A DNA stretch of 64,000 nucleotides from Stomorhina lunata (lineage: Eukaryota > Arthropoda > Insecta > Diptera > Rhiniidae). Below the pieces are notes generated by a model. That model was not told the origin of the DNA and ran no database searches. It worked only from the letters and a program-made list of their open reading frames with translations. This document shows, piece after piece, positions 21,620 to 32,622 of this stretch. The stretch spans positions 61,669,928-61,733,927 of the forward strand of contig OW121744.1 of the NCBI GenBank assembly GCA_933228675.1, given 5' to 3'. A program made the translations under genes and the position numbers. Numbering within the stretch: position 1 is the first letter of the stretch; each line of letters begins with the position of its first letter.

Positions 21620-23111
21620 TCGTCGCCCCGGAGTTATCTTCACGTAAGTGCAAAAAATTTTTTTTTGGGAAATTGAACTTAAAGATTTGACATTAGTTGC
21701 AGAAGAATTTACTCGAAAAATGTGTTCCAATATTTTTATCAGTTGTAGTCCATGAAGTTCTTAATCAAATCGGTTAAAAATATTCAAGGCCATGGAAGAA
21801 TATTTCCGAGTTATTGGCATTTTATTAAACATTTATTAATATATGTCATATACGTGAAAATGTTGGTACAAACAATTTTTTTTTAAGTTATCTTCACGTA
21901 TGTACCCACATAATATTATGATTTTTTAAGAAAAAAAATCTAAAATCTATTATACTAAATATCAATTCATAGTTTTTCTGAGAGGAAATATACTTAAAAT
22001 TTCTCCTGTTATACAAAAACTTTGCAGTGAGATTTGAATATATAAAAAAATACTATGACTGCTCTATCCATATAAATCAAATTTTCACACGAAATACGTA
22101 TCTTATCATTTCAATAATGATTGGATAAATGCTAAGATAAAGAAGTAAGAGTTTTAAAATTATGCAGAATTAATAATATAAATTAAAAACTCTTAAATTA
22201 CGTACTTAGTTCTAAGTACTTACATCAGAAATTTTACTCTTAGGATACCTTTTAATTTTACTCTTAAGAAACCTTCCTATTCTTTTATTGTATTTTAAGT
22301 AATAATATGTAAACTATTTGCAAGATTTTAAAGCCTGGACTAAACTGTAATTAAACTTAAGAAGTAGTCTCCATTTTATTGTGATTTTTTGGCCTACTTA
22401 AAATTTCTAAAAAATTGTGATACGCAATTGCGTCTTTTATGTGATTATATGTAAGTATATGTATATATAGTGTGTAGAAAAAAAAATAAATAAATCAAAT
22501 TTAGCTAATTTTCTACCAAGAATTAATTTTTTCGTATGATAAATATTTCTGTAAAAATATATTTTTAAATAGTATTTTTTAAGTTAATTTTAATTTCTTT
22601 TGTTATAAAGTGAATTCCTAAAAAAATGTCATTAATTTCTATCTAATTATATAAACAATAGAAACCCATTTCCAGAACAGTCATAAATGAAATAAATTCA
22701 AAATTATATATTTTACAAATCTACTTTTCAATATATATTTTGCTTGCGAATACGTGAAGATAACTCAAGATTTCTAAATTGCATTTGTTCATATATTTTG
22801 TGTTGTATCGCCTTCAAATACCAATAATTATTGTACTTACGTGAAGATAACGCAAAAATGTTGTACTTGTCAAATTTCATATGTTTTTTATTGTATATCC
22901 ACAAAAATGTTATATACGTTAAGATAACGCAATAACTTTTTACGAAAGGTGGATATACAACAAAGTGCATTCATAATATCTCCGTAACTATAAAAGGTAG
23001 GCACATGGCGATCAAGTAGATCGATAGATCTAAATAAAAGATACAAGAAAATGGTCTTATCTCAATTTTTTCGATTTTGTGATATACGTGAAGATAACTT
23101 CGGGGCGACGA
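21620..23111. mobile_element. Non-autonomous element with TCGTCGCCCC ends and repeated GTGAAGATAA motifs
   Basis: Inverted ends TCGTCGCCCCGGAGTTATCT (left) and TCGTCGCCCCGAAGTTATCT (right, inward), flanked by TA at 21618-21619 and 23112-23113 (ATAT on both sides, so the duplication length is ambiguous). GTGAAGATAA or its complement is present at about 21634, 21891, 22753, 22841 and 23096, with a one-mismatch copy near 22917. No coding region of note. Superfamily uncertain; Tc1/mariner-like TA targeting is the simplest reading. Confidence 0.78.
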
Positions 23112-23811
23112 TATTCTATTATTTTAAATCATTGAAGGGCAGCTCAACAACAATTTATATGTATTGCAATAACAACTCCTATCACTAGTAAAAAATGAAA
23201 TGCTGCCGTTCGCTGTTTTAAAACTTACTTAACTTATTATTACGATCATATTTATCTTCAGTTTTTGTTTAGTGGCGACATGTTATTTCAATTCAATTAG
23301 TTGTGGGTGTTAGAAAAAGAACTTTAGCCGTCCATGGAGACACCAGTGTATTCAGTTCAAAAATGTCTTTTTGCATATTTATTCGTCAACTTTTAAAAAG
23401 CAAAAAGTAAATAGATTTAGAAAATGGACATCTGTTAGTCAAACACAATAAATTCCAACGACAGTTTGGCTGACTGAGGGAACACAACGAGAGTAAATAA
23501 CTGCTATATAGAATAGCAGACAAGTCGTGTATTTGGCGGACTGATTTGAAAGATATCTTTTATATGATTTCAAGCAATAAAAAACCTCAAAATATAACGT
23601 CACTCATGAGTTTGGCAAATGAGAAAAGTTTGTTTATATCACAAAAAGAAAAAATAAAACAAACCAAAAAAAAAAAAAACATCCCGATTTTAAGTAGAAA
23701 AAGATACTATCGAATCTTGTAAAAGCAGATGTGCTCACAAAAGCAAATGGTTATAAAGTTTATATTTAAATAGTATTTTTTAAAATACAAATAATTTCAA
23801 AAGGTACTTAC
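23112..23811 (-). other. Putative zipper intron (downstream side), no element recognised
   Basis: Non-repetitive-looking AT-rich sequence between a transposon and the splice donor of the zipper exon. The donor GTAAGTACC reads on the minus strand at 23811-23803. Confidence 0.6.
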
Positions 23812-24027
23812 ATAAATCAAACCCGAGTAATATCTGTCTTTGATATTGTGCAAGACGGATGCCTCATTGAGACATGTTAATTCGGCCATATCCTCGACTT
23901 TGTCGAATTTAGGCGGATTCATTTTTTGTATATCATCTCGAAGAACCATAACACGTTTACCGGTTTCGGTAAGTTCAACTTCGACTTCATCGCCATGTTC
24001 ACGTTTAATACTGGCAGCGACAAATCC
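23812..24027 (-). CDS. zip: Internal exon of non-muscle myosin II heavy chain (zipper), 72 codons
   Basis: The minus strand from 24027 to 23812 translates without a stop as [20 protein letters not shown] to ...[17 protein letters not shown]. It includes [20 protein letters not shown], the hallmark of the N-terminal SH3-like subdomain and start of the motor domain of class II myosins. The sequence is close to Drosophila zipper rather than muscle Mhc ([28 protein letters not shown]). It is preceded on the minus strand by TTTCTAG and followed by GTAAGTACC, both good splice sites, and is exactly 216 nt with phase 0 at both ends. The protein forms actomyosin filaments for cytokinesis and morphogenesis. 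The first coding exon (upstream, higher coordinates) and the next exon (YSGLFCVVVNPY, lower coordinates) were not found in this window. An isolated duplicated exon cannot be excluded, but nothing in it is damaged. Confidence 0.92.
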
Positions 24028-24207
24028 CTAGAAATAAATTTAAATAAGATAATGAAATATTATTAAAAATGGATAAAGAAATTTTTTAGAACAAGAAGAT
24101 ATAAAATAAAAGACCAGTCAATCCGTTGCAAGCAGTACAACGTCGTTTCATACCGATAACGACGTTGATAGGCTATTCGCAAAGAATTGTAAACTGGTTG
24201 TATATAA
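24028..24207 (-). other. Putative zipper intron (upstream side)
   Basis: Short non-repetitive stretch with a pyrimidine-containing splice acceptor (TTTCTAG) next to the exon; then dispersed repeat sequence begins. Confidence 0.6.
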
Positions 24208-25006
24208 AACAAGTAAGAAAGCGCTATAGTCGGTCAAGCCGACCATACGATACCCTTCACCACTAAGGTCAAAGGTGTTATTTTTCCTGTGTAAAGACAA
24301 ATATTTGCTAAATTTTGCCATCATACAAACATTTTCTCAAAACTTATATATTCAACCTGTTTCCGTCATTTGGACTTATATGAGAGCTAGGGTCAAATGT
24401 GGACCGATTATCTCGAAATTTGGTAGATTGGTTACAGTTGTTACAAAAATTATGTATGCAAAAAATAGACTCAAAATTTCCATTATCTTTAGATTTACGA
24501 GTGTTTTAGTGATTTTTTGTCTCATTTAGTGCGTTTTTAAAGAAGAATTTGTATGGGAGCTATGGTCAAATGTGGACCGATTTCAACGAAATTTGGTACA
24601 GTGGTTTTAGTTGACTTAAGCAGTATTTGTTTTAAATTTCATGAAAAAATATTGATATTTGTGGCCAATATAGCAATTCCGGGAAGTGGGACCTATGGGA
24701 GGTACCATAAATAATGGACCGATTTTGACCAAATTCAATAGCCATGGTCCCATTATGAAAAAAATTATCTGTGCCAAATTTCATCAAATTATCTTTAGAA
24801 TGTAGTTTGATTACAAGGTTTACATGGGGGTCCAGCCGTCCAGCCAGCCAGACGGACGGACGGACGGACGGACATCGCTAAATCGACTCAGAAAGTGATT
24901 CTATTGGTATACTAAAAGGTGGGTCTAAGACAAATATTTCTATGCATTACAAACATCAGCACAAACTTATAATACCCTTTCCACCTATGGTGGTGAAGGG
25001 TATAAA
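24208..25006 (+). repeat. Dispersed ACCCTTCACC repeat, copy 1
   Basis: About 800 bp of non-coding repeat. It starts GCGCTATAGTCGGTCAAGCC, with a small GTCGG/CCGAC hairpin, then GATACCCTTCACCACTAAGG. The body has TATGGGAGCTATGGTCAAAT, GTGGACCGATT, GGGAGGTACCATAAATAATG and a GACGGACGGACGG run. The end is a near-palindrome, ATACCCTTTCCACC / GGTGGTGAAGGGTAT (24973-25003). Other copies are at 34691-36620 (split), 36632-37364, 41283-42072 (minus) and 60934-61733. Similar repeats with GTCCGTCTGTCCGT runs are dispersed in Drosophila genomes; the class is not settled from the sequence. Confidence 0.85.
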
Positions 25007-25039
25007 TATTGCAAATTTTCAGTTGTTCCATAAATAATT

Positions 25040-25225
25040 TAAAAGTTACTATGGCTTAGTTTTATAGAGCTAGATTAATAAACATGCTATGTCTCTGATC
25101 ATGGGCTCAAAACCCGGTAGCAAAAAGAGATGTTAAAATCAAAAGAAGTTCACCTTATAGCATCAGCTAACCTATGACCTTACCGAACGTACAGATCCAG
25201 ATTCGTACCGAGAATCTAGAGGGAG
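25040..25225 (+). repeat. tRNA-derived SINE-like sequence
   Basis: ATGGCTTAGTTTTATAGAGC resembles a polymerase III A box (compare 63918) and TGGGCTCAAAACCCGG a decayed B box. The body (AAGTTCACCTTATAGCATCA, then TACCGAACGTAC) matches 54610-54725. Diverged, probably inactive. Confidence 0.55.
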
Positions 25226-25945
25226 AGGGTTAGTTTCTAAGTAAAATTTGAGATTATAAACATTTTTTTAGCACTTCGCAGACGTTCGTCTTCCTACAAA
25301 TTTTTAAACCGTATTTTGCAACAAAGCTTATACCGTCAATGCAGAGGCAAATTTAAAAGGCTCTAGAGAAAATAATCTAGCGGCGTCGCCAAATCGACAA
25401 ATTAAGCGACCTCGAAATTTCTCAGGCAATAACTGAATTGTGTGGCCGATTGTGTGACTTGAGACGCCGTCTTATTGAAACCAATGGTCACAGATGTCAA
25501 CATGAGCCACAAAAAATCTGTTATGGTTTAGTGGCGCAGAGAATTCACAGTGACGGCGTTTCCTTGTTTATTTATGAAATTCAAAAACGTTTGACGCAAA
25601 CAATGGTCCGTCGCTTAGCTTTAATTGTTGAAGATGAAAATTGCGCAAAAAGCCTCTGGTGATTGATGACACAATTGTTGCGAATGTCGACGAGTTGGTG
25701 TTCCAGGCTATATTCGATGCTCATGGTACTATTGCTAACAATTTAGTAGAACAATAGCCTTTTGTTAGCAAGCCTCGTCATTTAGCGATTAATTTACTCA
25801 AATTTCGGGAATTTAACGTTTCATGTACAAAATTTTTCATCTTTTTACGAAATTGTCAAAGGATGACAGCTTAATTCTTGACATTTCATTGTTCGACAGC
25901 CTATTTACTTGCTAACCTCAAATTTGCCCATCCTGTGCAAAATAA
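25226..25945 (-). pseudogene. DD41D mariner relic
   Basis: On the minus strand, phrases INKQGNAVTVNSLRH, then WFQQDG-like GFNKTASQVT and LPEKFRGRLICRFGD correspond in order to the middle of mariner transposases of the DD41D type, with frameshifts and stops. The right end, CTAACCTCAAATTTGCCCAT near 25912-25931, matches the terminal repeat of the relic at 30524-31174. Heavily decayed. Confidence 0.6.
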
Positions 25946-26069
25946 AAAGATTTGTCACATGCGCAAATTAATTTTAAATCTCGATTATTCTAGATCAGTG
26001 ATGCCCAGTACAATAACTATTTACATGTATAACCAAAACAACAACTCCTACCACAAGTGATAGAAATAT

Positions 26070-26340
26070 AGTAATAATGGGCATCTCTGTTCTAGATTAA
26101 CCTTAGAGGGAATTGGTCTCCGATCAAAAGAGTATGAGTAACTAATATGACTGTCATCTGCGACTGAGTAAATCAAGAAGACTGACCTCTGGGGGTTATC
26201 AGAAAGAAGTATAAAATCTTTTGAAGATACTACATCTGTTAAAACCCCTAACATTCGATCTTTAAAGAAGCTAGAGATAAATTTTAAGAAATATTTTCCT
26301 ACTCCAAAAGATGTAAGCTTTGTAAGTAATAATTAGATCT
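26070..26340 (-). pseudogene. Jockey-like LINE reverse-transcriptase fragment
   Basis: The minus strand reads YSVADDSHISYSYSFDRRPI, matching the FADDSNICHSYSFNHRPSLL segment of the better-preserved LINE at 42900-44350. This is the catalytic YxDD-type box of the reverse transcriptase. Only about 60 codons survive. Confidence 0.65.
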
Positions 26341-26682
26341 TCAGTTGAGGGACCATTTCGAAAGTCATACTATTTGTCGTTTAGTGGAATCAATTTCCCT
26401 TTCAGACAGTGATGCATCGATTGTGCGGGTGGGTTTGGGTTTGATATTTTTACTTCTGTTAGCCCAATGTGAAATAGACTGACATGCATCGATTGTGCTA
26501 ATTGTTTTTTGTATTTGCTTCTCACATTATACATTATGAAATCAAATTAATCGTTTATAAATAATGTAATTCTTACAATAAAAATGTTATTTCATGCATC
26601 AATTGTGCGTTTCCTTAATAAAATCATTGATTAGGTTTTATGGAAGCCCCATATTCCAAAAATTATGAAAAATTGCTTGTTA
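26341..26682. other. Non-coding stretch with three TGCATCGATTGTGC motifs
   Basis: TGCATCGATTGTGC at 26413-26426 and 26485-26498, and TGCATCAATTGTGC at 26595-26608, all in the same orientation. No gene seen. Confidence 0.6.
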
Positions 26683-27862
26683 AGGGTGTCCCAACTAGAA
26701 CGCAATTTTTAAATTTTAAATAAAACACAGATATTTATGTCGTAAAGTAGACAGAATGAGGTTATGTATGGAACAAGATATCGTGCAGTTGGCCGCCGCG
26801 GCTTTGCTGGCACACACGCGGTCTTTTAATAAAACTTTCAAAGACCTTTTTGTATAAATGCTGCGGTATTTCATTAATGCAGCGTCCAATTTTCTCTTTT
26901 AAGGCTTGAGTCGTCGTCGTCTTATTCGCGTAAACCATCGACTTCAAAAAACCCCAAAGAAAAAAATCTAAAGGTGTTAAATCGCACGATCTAGGCGGCC
27001 AATTCTGGTCTCCAAAACGCGAAATAACACGACCGGGAAATGAATGATGTAACAATTGAATTGTTTCACTGGCTGTATGACATGTGGCGCCGTCTTGTTG
27101 AAACCACATGACCTAAACATTAATTTCTTCAATTATAGGCAAGAAAAACTGGTTATCATTTCACGATACCGAACACCATTGACTGTTTGCGCTGACCTGC
27201 CTCATTTTAATAAAAAAAGGTCCAATGATTCCTCCAGCCCAAAAACCGCACCATACAGTGATACGTTGAAGATGTATTTGCTTCTCTGCTTATTGACGAA
27301 GCCATCAAGATGGAAATGGGCCTCGTCACTGAAGATGATTTTATCGGCAAAATTAGAGTTTTCATGTTGTCTCTCCAATACCCAATTAACGAATTAACCA
27401 TGGCCATCTTGCTTCAGTTCCTGAGTCAATTGAACTTTGGTGGATTTTGAGACATCAATTTGCTTAGCTCGGTGTCGAATTGAGTTGGATGGAATTTGAG
27501 CGACATCATCACGTACAGCTGCGACATGTTCGGTCGATCGACCTGGTCGAAGGCGCGTTGTTGTCTTTACATCACTAACAGACCCAGTTTCGGCAAATTT
27601 ATCCATTAATCTCTTTACAGTTGACTCTTTTGAAGCATTATTGTGACCCCAAATTGATCGCAATTTGCGAACTGTAGCCGCAAAACTTTCACCATTTTGG
27701 TAAAACAATTTCACAATGAGAATGCGTTGTTCATTCGTGTAGCGCTCCATTTTTACTAACCTCGTACCTTTTACTAGCAAACAATAACAATTGTTCAAAT
27801 GTCAAACAATGACACTTCGAATCGCGCTAAATTTAAAAATGGCGTTCTAGTTGGGACACACT
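26683..27862 (-). mobile_element. DD41D mariner element
   Basis: A 1180-bp element with TA at 26681-26682 and 27863-27864. Ends AGGGTGTCCCAACTAGAACG and, read inward from the right, AGTGTGTCCCAACTAGAACG. One transposase-like frame fills it on the minus strand. The TIR differs from that of the other DD41D relics in the window, so this is a separate subfamily. Confidence 0.9.
26762..27750 (-). pseudogene. DD41D (rosa-type) mariner transposase, several stops and shifts
   Basis: Starts MERYTNEQRILIVKLFYQNG at 27750. The helix-turn-helix region is open to about 27395, then a stop follows QDGHG. First Asp in IIFSDEAHFHLDGF, second in WFQQDGATCHTA, third in PPRSCDLTPLDFFLWG; 41 residues lie between the last two, hence DD41D. 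The final 115 codons (26762-27109) are open. Further stops lie between about 27120 and 27210. It would act as the cut-and-paste enzyme of its own element; dead as read. Confidence 0.88.
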
Positions 27863-28919
27863 TAAGTTATGCGTCAGGTCTGAAAGGTGTACCAAAATCA
27901 GTTATTGTCGGGATTGAAGGGATCGGCTGATCTTGTTCATTTGACAGTACTTAAATTATTTTTCTAAAGTCTATTAGCCTAATTGTCAACAATAATTTTG
28001 ACTACCTCCTAATCCATTTTTAAGATATGTATCTTAATGTGATCACTTTGCAAATTGAAAACAATCATTTTATTTAACAGCATCTCTTGAAATTAAGCAG
28101 CCGCATTAACGATCACAAGCGTTAAAGCATGTGTAAAAATCTCCTAAACAATCTGTTTACATTAAGAAAATGCATCATTAGCAATTACAAACAAAATGTA
28201 AATGTTCGCGCGCGTTTTAAGAAGCAAAAAAAACGCAACCAAAACTCATGTAAATGAAACAGTTTTCTCTACTAAATTGGTATAATTTAATTTAGTCGAA
28301 TGCGCTAAATGCGAGTGTGTAGTTTGCCAGATTTTTGTTTTTGCTTTTCTACAAATTATTTACTTAAACGTCAAGTTGAAGGAATTTCATTTTAAGAGCC
28401 TTGAACTTGTTTTATGCTGCTGTTGGTTGCTGCTGCCGATGCTTAATTTTCTTTAGGGAAACCACACATTAAATAAACAAAAATAAAAAAAATTTCATAT
28501 AAATGAACACAAAGACTCTGCGTCTAAGTTTGAGAAGAAGAACTTAAAGAGAAATATGATGACGACATAGAAACATGGCATCCATGACAAAATATGATAA
28601 ACAAAACATAACCCAACATTTGGATTTCTTTTCGCTGCAGAAAACACAATTTGAAACAGAATAATTCTTAAAGTAGAATATTTGCACATATTTATACAAT
28701 TCGTTTGCTCACACATGGTACCAGAGCCGATATTGCAAAACTACAAAGATGGTGGCCTCATTTGATGTGTTGGCACAGTCAAGAAACATATTTATTGTGT
28801 ATAGAAGGAGCAGTTTTGTCACATGATAGGGATGTAAAATGAAAAGTCAAATTGTACCAAGTTCAAAAGTGGACTTTTGTGTCATTCTTTTTGTACCAAT
28901 ATATACCAAAAACTATAAA
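27863..28919. other. No gene seen; probable non-repetitive intron sequence
   Basis: About 1 kb of AT-rich sequence without recognised element ends. A short GCTGCTG run lies near 28414-28436. Frames on the minus strand at 28495-28716 match nothing known. Confidence 0.45.
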
Positions 28920-30302
28920 ACTACACCATTTTCAATTGTAATTGAGAAATTTGAAAATTTAATTGAGAAATTTTAAAATTTAATTGAGAAACTTTTAATT
29001 GAAATTGAGAAATTTTAATTGAAATTGAGAAATATTCAATTAAAATTGGGAATTTTCAATTTAAAATGAGAAAAACTCAATTGAAAATAAGAATTTTACA
29101 ATTGAAAAATTTTCATTTTTAATTTTGTTTTTCTTAATTTTAATTGATAAATTTTCATTTTAAATTTTGCTTTTCCCAATTTCAACTGAAAATTTCTCAT
29201 GTTCAATTGAAAATTTTTCATTTTCAACTGGGCTTTTCCCAATTTCAATTTTATATTTCTCAATTTCAAATGAAATTCCAACCTCATTTTCGATTGGGCT
29301 TTTCTCAATTTCAATTCAAAAATTCTCAGTTTCAATTCAAAATTTCTTAATTTCAATTGAAAATTTCTTATTTCAATTGGGCTTTTCTTAATTTCAATTA
29401 CAAATTTCCATCTCAATTTCAATTGAAAATTCCCAATTTCAATTTAAAAATTTTTAATTTCAATTGAAAATTTCAAATTTCCAGTTAAAAATTTCTCATT
29501 TACAATTGAAAGTGCCTCAATTTCAATGTTTCTCATTTCCAATTGGGGTTTTCTCAATTTTAATTGAAAATTTCTCATTTTCAATAGAAAATTTCTCAAT
29601 TTTAATTAAAAATTCTCATTTTCAATTGAAAATTTCTCAATTTTAATTGAAAATTTTGCAATTTTAATTGAAAATTTCTCAATTTTAATTAAAAATTCCC
29701 ATTTTCAATTGAAAATTTCTGAAATTTAATTGAAAATTTCTCAATTTCAATTGAAAATTTCTCAATTTTAAATGAAAATTTCTCAATTTCAATTGAAAAC
29801 TTCTCAATTTCATTTGAAAATTTCTCAATTTTAATTAAAAATTTCTCAATTTTAAATGAAAATTTCTCAATTTCAATTGAAAATTTCTCAATTTAATTGA
29901 AAACTTCTCATTTTTAATTAAACTTTTTTTGAATTTTAATTGAAAATTTCTCATTTTCAATTGGGATTTTCTTAATTTCAATTGAAAAATTTTCAATTTA
30001 AAAATTCTCAATTTCAATTAAAAATTTCTCATTTTCAATTAAAAATTTCTCATTTACAATTGACATTCCTCATTTTCAATTCCGTTATTCTCAATTTCAA
30101 TTGAATGTTTCTCATTTCCAATCGGAGTTTTCTCAATTTCAATTGAAAATTTCTCAATTTTAATTGAAAATTTCTCAATTTTAATTGAAAATTTCTCAAT
30201 TTTAATTGAAAATTTCGCAATTTCAATTAAAAATTCTCAATTTCAATAGAAAATTTCTCAATTTTTTTGAATATTACTCAATTTCAATTGAAAATGGTGT
30301 AG
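28920..30302. repeat. Inverted 21-bp minisatellite (foldback-like), 1.4 kb
   Basis: Built from a degenerate unit of about 21 bp, AATTGAAAATTTCTCAATTTC. The first 180 bp (to about 29100) run in the opposite orientation (ATTGAGAAATTTT) to the remaining 1.2 kb. The two ends are inverted copies, ACTACACCATTTTCAATTG and CAATTGAAAATGGTGTAGT. I find no convincing target duplication. Long frames within it (repeats of Q-L-K-L-R) are artefacts of the repeat. Confidence 0.85.
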
Positions 30303-30520
30303 TAATTCGGTCATGCCTTTATATATTATTTTCTACTAAAGTCATATATGGACCAATTGTCAAATAATTTAAAACTATTTATTTTAATTCTTGAGAGATA
30401 AATATATCAGTGCATAATTTTCCTTCCACAGCAACAATTTCTCATGCCATTTCTGGAAGCGGATCTGATATGGGAGGGAGCTAAGATTCTAACACAATTT
30501 AGAACACAGATTTCGACCAC
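30303..30520. repeat. Fragments resembling the ACCCTTCACC repeat
   Basis: Phrases such as GTCATATATGGACCAATTGT and GATATGGGAGGGAGCTAAGA echo the GGGAGCTA and TGTGGACCGATT motifs of the full copies; too decayed for boundaries. Confidence 0.4.
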
Positions 30521-30523
30521 TTA

Positions 30524-31174
30524 AGGGTGGGCAAATTTCAGGTTAGGAAGTAATATAGGAATTGATAATGGAATATAAGTTCGAGCAAATGTCCACCTCT
30601 AGCAGTCGTCCGCTCTTTTCACATAATTTTAAACCAAATTTTGCAACAAAGCTTTGCTTATCTTTTCAATGCAGAGTCGAATTTCATCTTTCAGAGCTTG
30701 ACTTGTTTGTGGTTTCTTCACGTAAGCCCTGTCTTTCCAATGGCCCCAGAAAAAATAATACAGCGGCATTATATCACAATAACGAGGTGACCAATTGACA
30801 TCGCCAAACCGAGAAATGATTCGACCTAGAATTTTTCCTTCTAAGTTGTATAATAGTGTAACCAAACTGATCACAAAATGGTCACTGATATTAAAAACTG
30901 TGGCTACATAAAATCTGTTATCATGATTGGTAGCGCGTTTTCTAGCTTATTTTCGAAAGAATTATGCAAAACCGCACAATACGGTCAATTATTTTGGATT
31001 TAATGGTTTTTCGAGGACTGTCGTGAGCCCCATATGGCCGATACGCCTAAATGGACCTCATCACTAAATTTTGTTGTAATTGCGCTGTCTGTTCAGTTTT
31101 TTAAACAGCCAATTTATTGACATTTCATCATTTGATATTCAATTTATTTCCTAACTACAAATTTGCCCACCCTG
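30524..31174 (-). pseudogene. DD41D mariner relic with ends
   Basis: Ends AGGGTGGGCAAATTTCAGG (left) and, inward from the right, AGGGTGGGCAAATTTGTAG next to TA. The minus strand carries LGRIISRFGDVNWSPRYCDI, MPLYYFFWG and KKPQTSQALKDEIRLCIEKI, the C-terminal third of a DD41D transposase, with the last Asp replaced by Tyr (CDIMPLYYF against CDLTPLDFF). Upstream, TTKFSDEVHLGV marks the first Asp. Inactive. Confidence 0.72.
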
Positions 31175-31176
31175 TA

Positions 31177-31623
31177 CTTTGAGATGAGCATTAAATCTGA
31201 TATGTGGTGAGGTACCAAATCGAGGTAACAAGAATTGTTACAAACTTATAAATTTCAAATGAGCTAGAATCTGGTGACATATTTCTAGCCACTTGCAAGC
31301 TCATACTGCGAAGAAAGTGCTTGGAATTCAGGAAATGATTGGGTCTGAGGATGTCTATATTCCAGAGATAATGATATCACAGATTACTGTCAAGAATCGA
31401 TGTATCCTTACTTCTGCCCTTCATGACATTACAATTTTTGATTAGAAGGCTCTCGGTTAGGTTGATGTCATATTTATAGACAGATATCTGGTTAGAGGAG
31501 GTGTAGGTAATCTGGTATAACTATAAGTTTTTTGATTTTCAAATTTTCAGTCTTTGTTCGATTAAAATATGATTTAACCATCCACATGCTACATGTGATG
31601 CGCATCCACGAATCTATTAAAGA
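31177..31623. other. No gene seen
   Basis: Unclassified AT-rich stretch up to the hAT target duplication ATTAAAGA (31616-31623). Confidence 0.4.
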
Positions 31624-32622
31624 TAGGGTTTGCAGTTCGGTTTTAACCGAAACCGAAACCTCGGTTTTTTATGCCTCAAAACCGAAACCGAAAACCGTAG
31701 AAAAAACCGCGGTTTTAGCTATTTATCACAAATTTGCACGTAATTTGTCTATTTAATGAAGCAGAAGAATGAAACAAGCAAAAGGTGTTTACAATGAACG
31801 AATGGATAGGTGTAAGGGGAAGACGGTATGTGAACATAAATATTCACGATTCTCATGGTCAATTTTATAACCTGGGCTGTATTTTAGGAACGTGTAATTT
31901 CAAGCAAACGCAAGAAACCATTAGACAAAGGCTAATGGAGTTTAATATTTCACTTGATACAAACATCGCAGCATGTACTATAGATGGAGCAGCAGCCAAT
32001 ATCAAATTTGTATCTGAAAATCAATTTTGAAGATGGCGTCGATGAAATTTTGACTCATTTAAAACCGATTGCCCATATACATTTGAACCTAGAGGCTTTA
32101 AGAAAAACTGTTCAGTATTTAAAAAATTCGTCAGTTCGTTATAATATTTTACAAACAAGCGTTAAAAAGCATCATAATCGTGAATTAAGTTTACTCTTAG
32201 ATTTCTGCTTCTAAAACAAAGTATCCATGAAAGTTTAGAAATGCTGTCGACCTTAGATTTGCTTCATTCTATCGACTTTGAAATTATAAATTCTTGAAAG
32301 TATTTGCTATTTGTAAAAATTACTATTGAAGCCATTTGTCGCTCGGATGCAAAAATTATTCACACTAAAGAGGCTCTGCAGTTTCTCCAAAAGAAACAAG
32401 ACTTATTTAGAAAATCCCTCATATTTAACAAAGCTGAATTATTTTCCTGAATTTTAGTATTAAATTATAATATGTTTTAATGAAGTTATCTAAATTTTCC
32501 TACAAATTTAAACTGAAATAGTTTTATTTAAAAAACCGAAAACCGAACCGAAACCGGCCGGTTTTGGGTGTTTTAAAACCGAAACCGCGGTTTCTCATTT
32601 TCACGGTTTTTTGCAAACCCTA
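31624..32622 (+). mobile_element. Degraded hAT element, copy 2
   Basis: A 999-bp internally deleted relative of copy 1 (20092-21549). Ends TAGGGTTTGCAGTTCGG and, inward from the right, TAGGGTTTGCAAAAAACCG, with the same GGTTTTCGGTTT-type subterminal repeats. The flanks ATTAAAGA and ATTTAAGA (32623-32630) are an 8-bp duplication with one substitution. Confidence 0.87.
31785..32214 (+). pseudogene. hAT transposase fragment, internally deleted
   Basis: Reads QETIRQRLMEFNISLDTNIA, CTIDGAAANIKF, then after a deletion and frameshift HLKPIAHIHLNLEALRKTVQ and SVKKHHNRELSLLLDFCF. The segment LWLAHGIHLAVTDVFY of copy 1 is missing. Non-functional. Confidence 0.75.

Noticed and set aside
23840..24031. 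Plus-strand frame of 63 codons over the zipper exon
   Set aside because: It is the antisense shadow of the conserved minus-strand exon, which has splice sites and a recognisable protein.
29096..30017. Frames rich in QLKLR repeats on both strands
   Set aside because: They arise because the 21-bp minisatellite unit is a multiple of three without stops; there is no gene.
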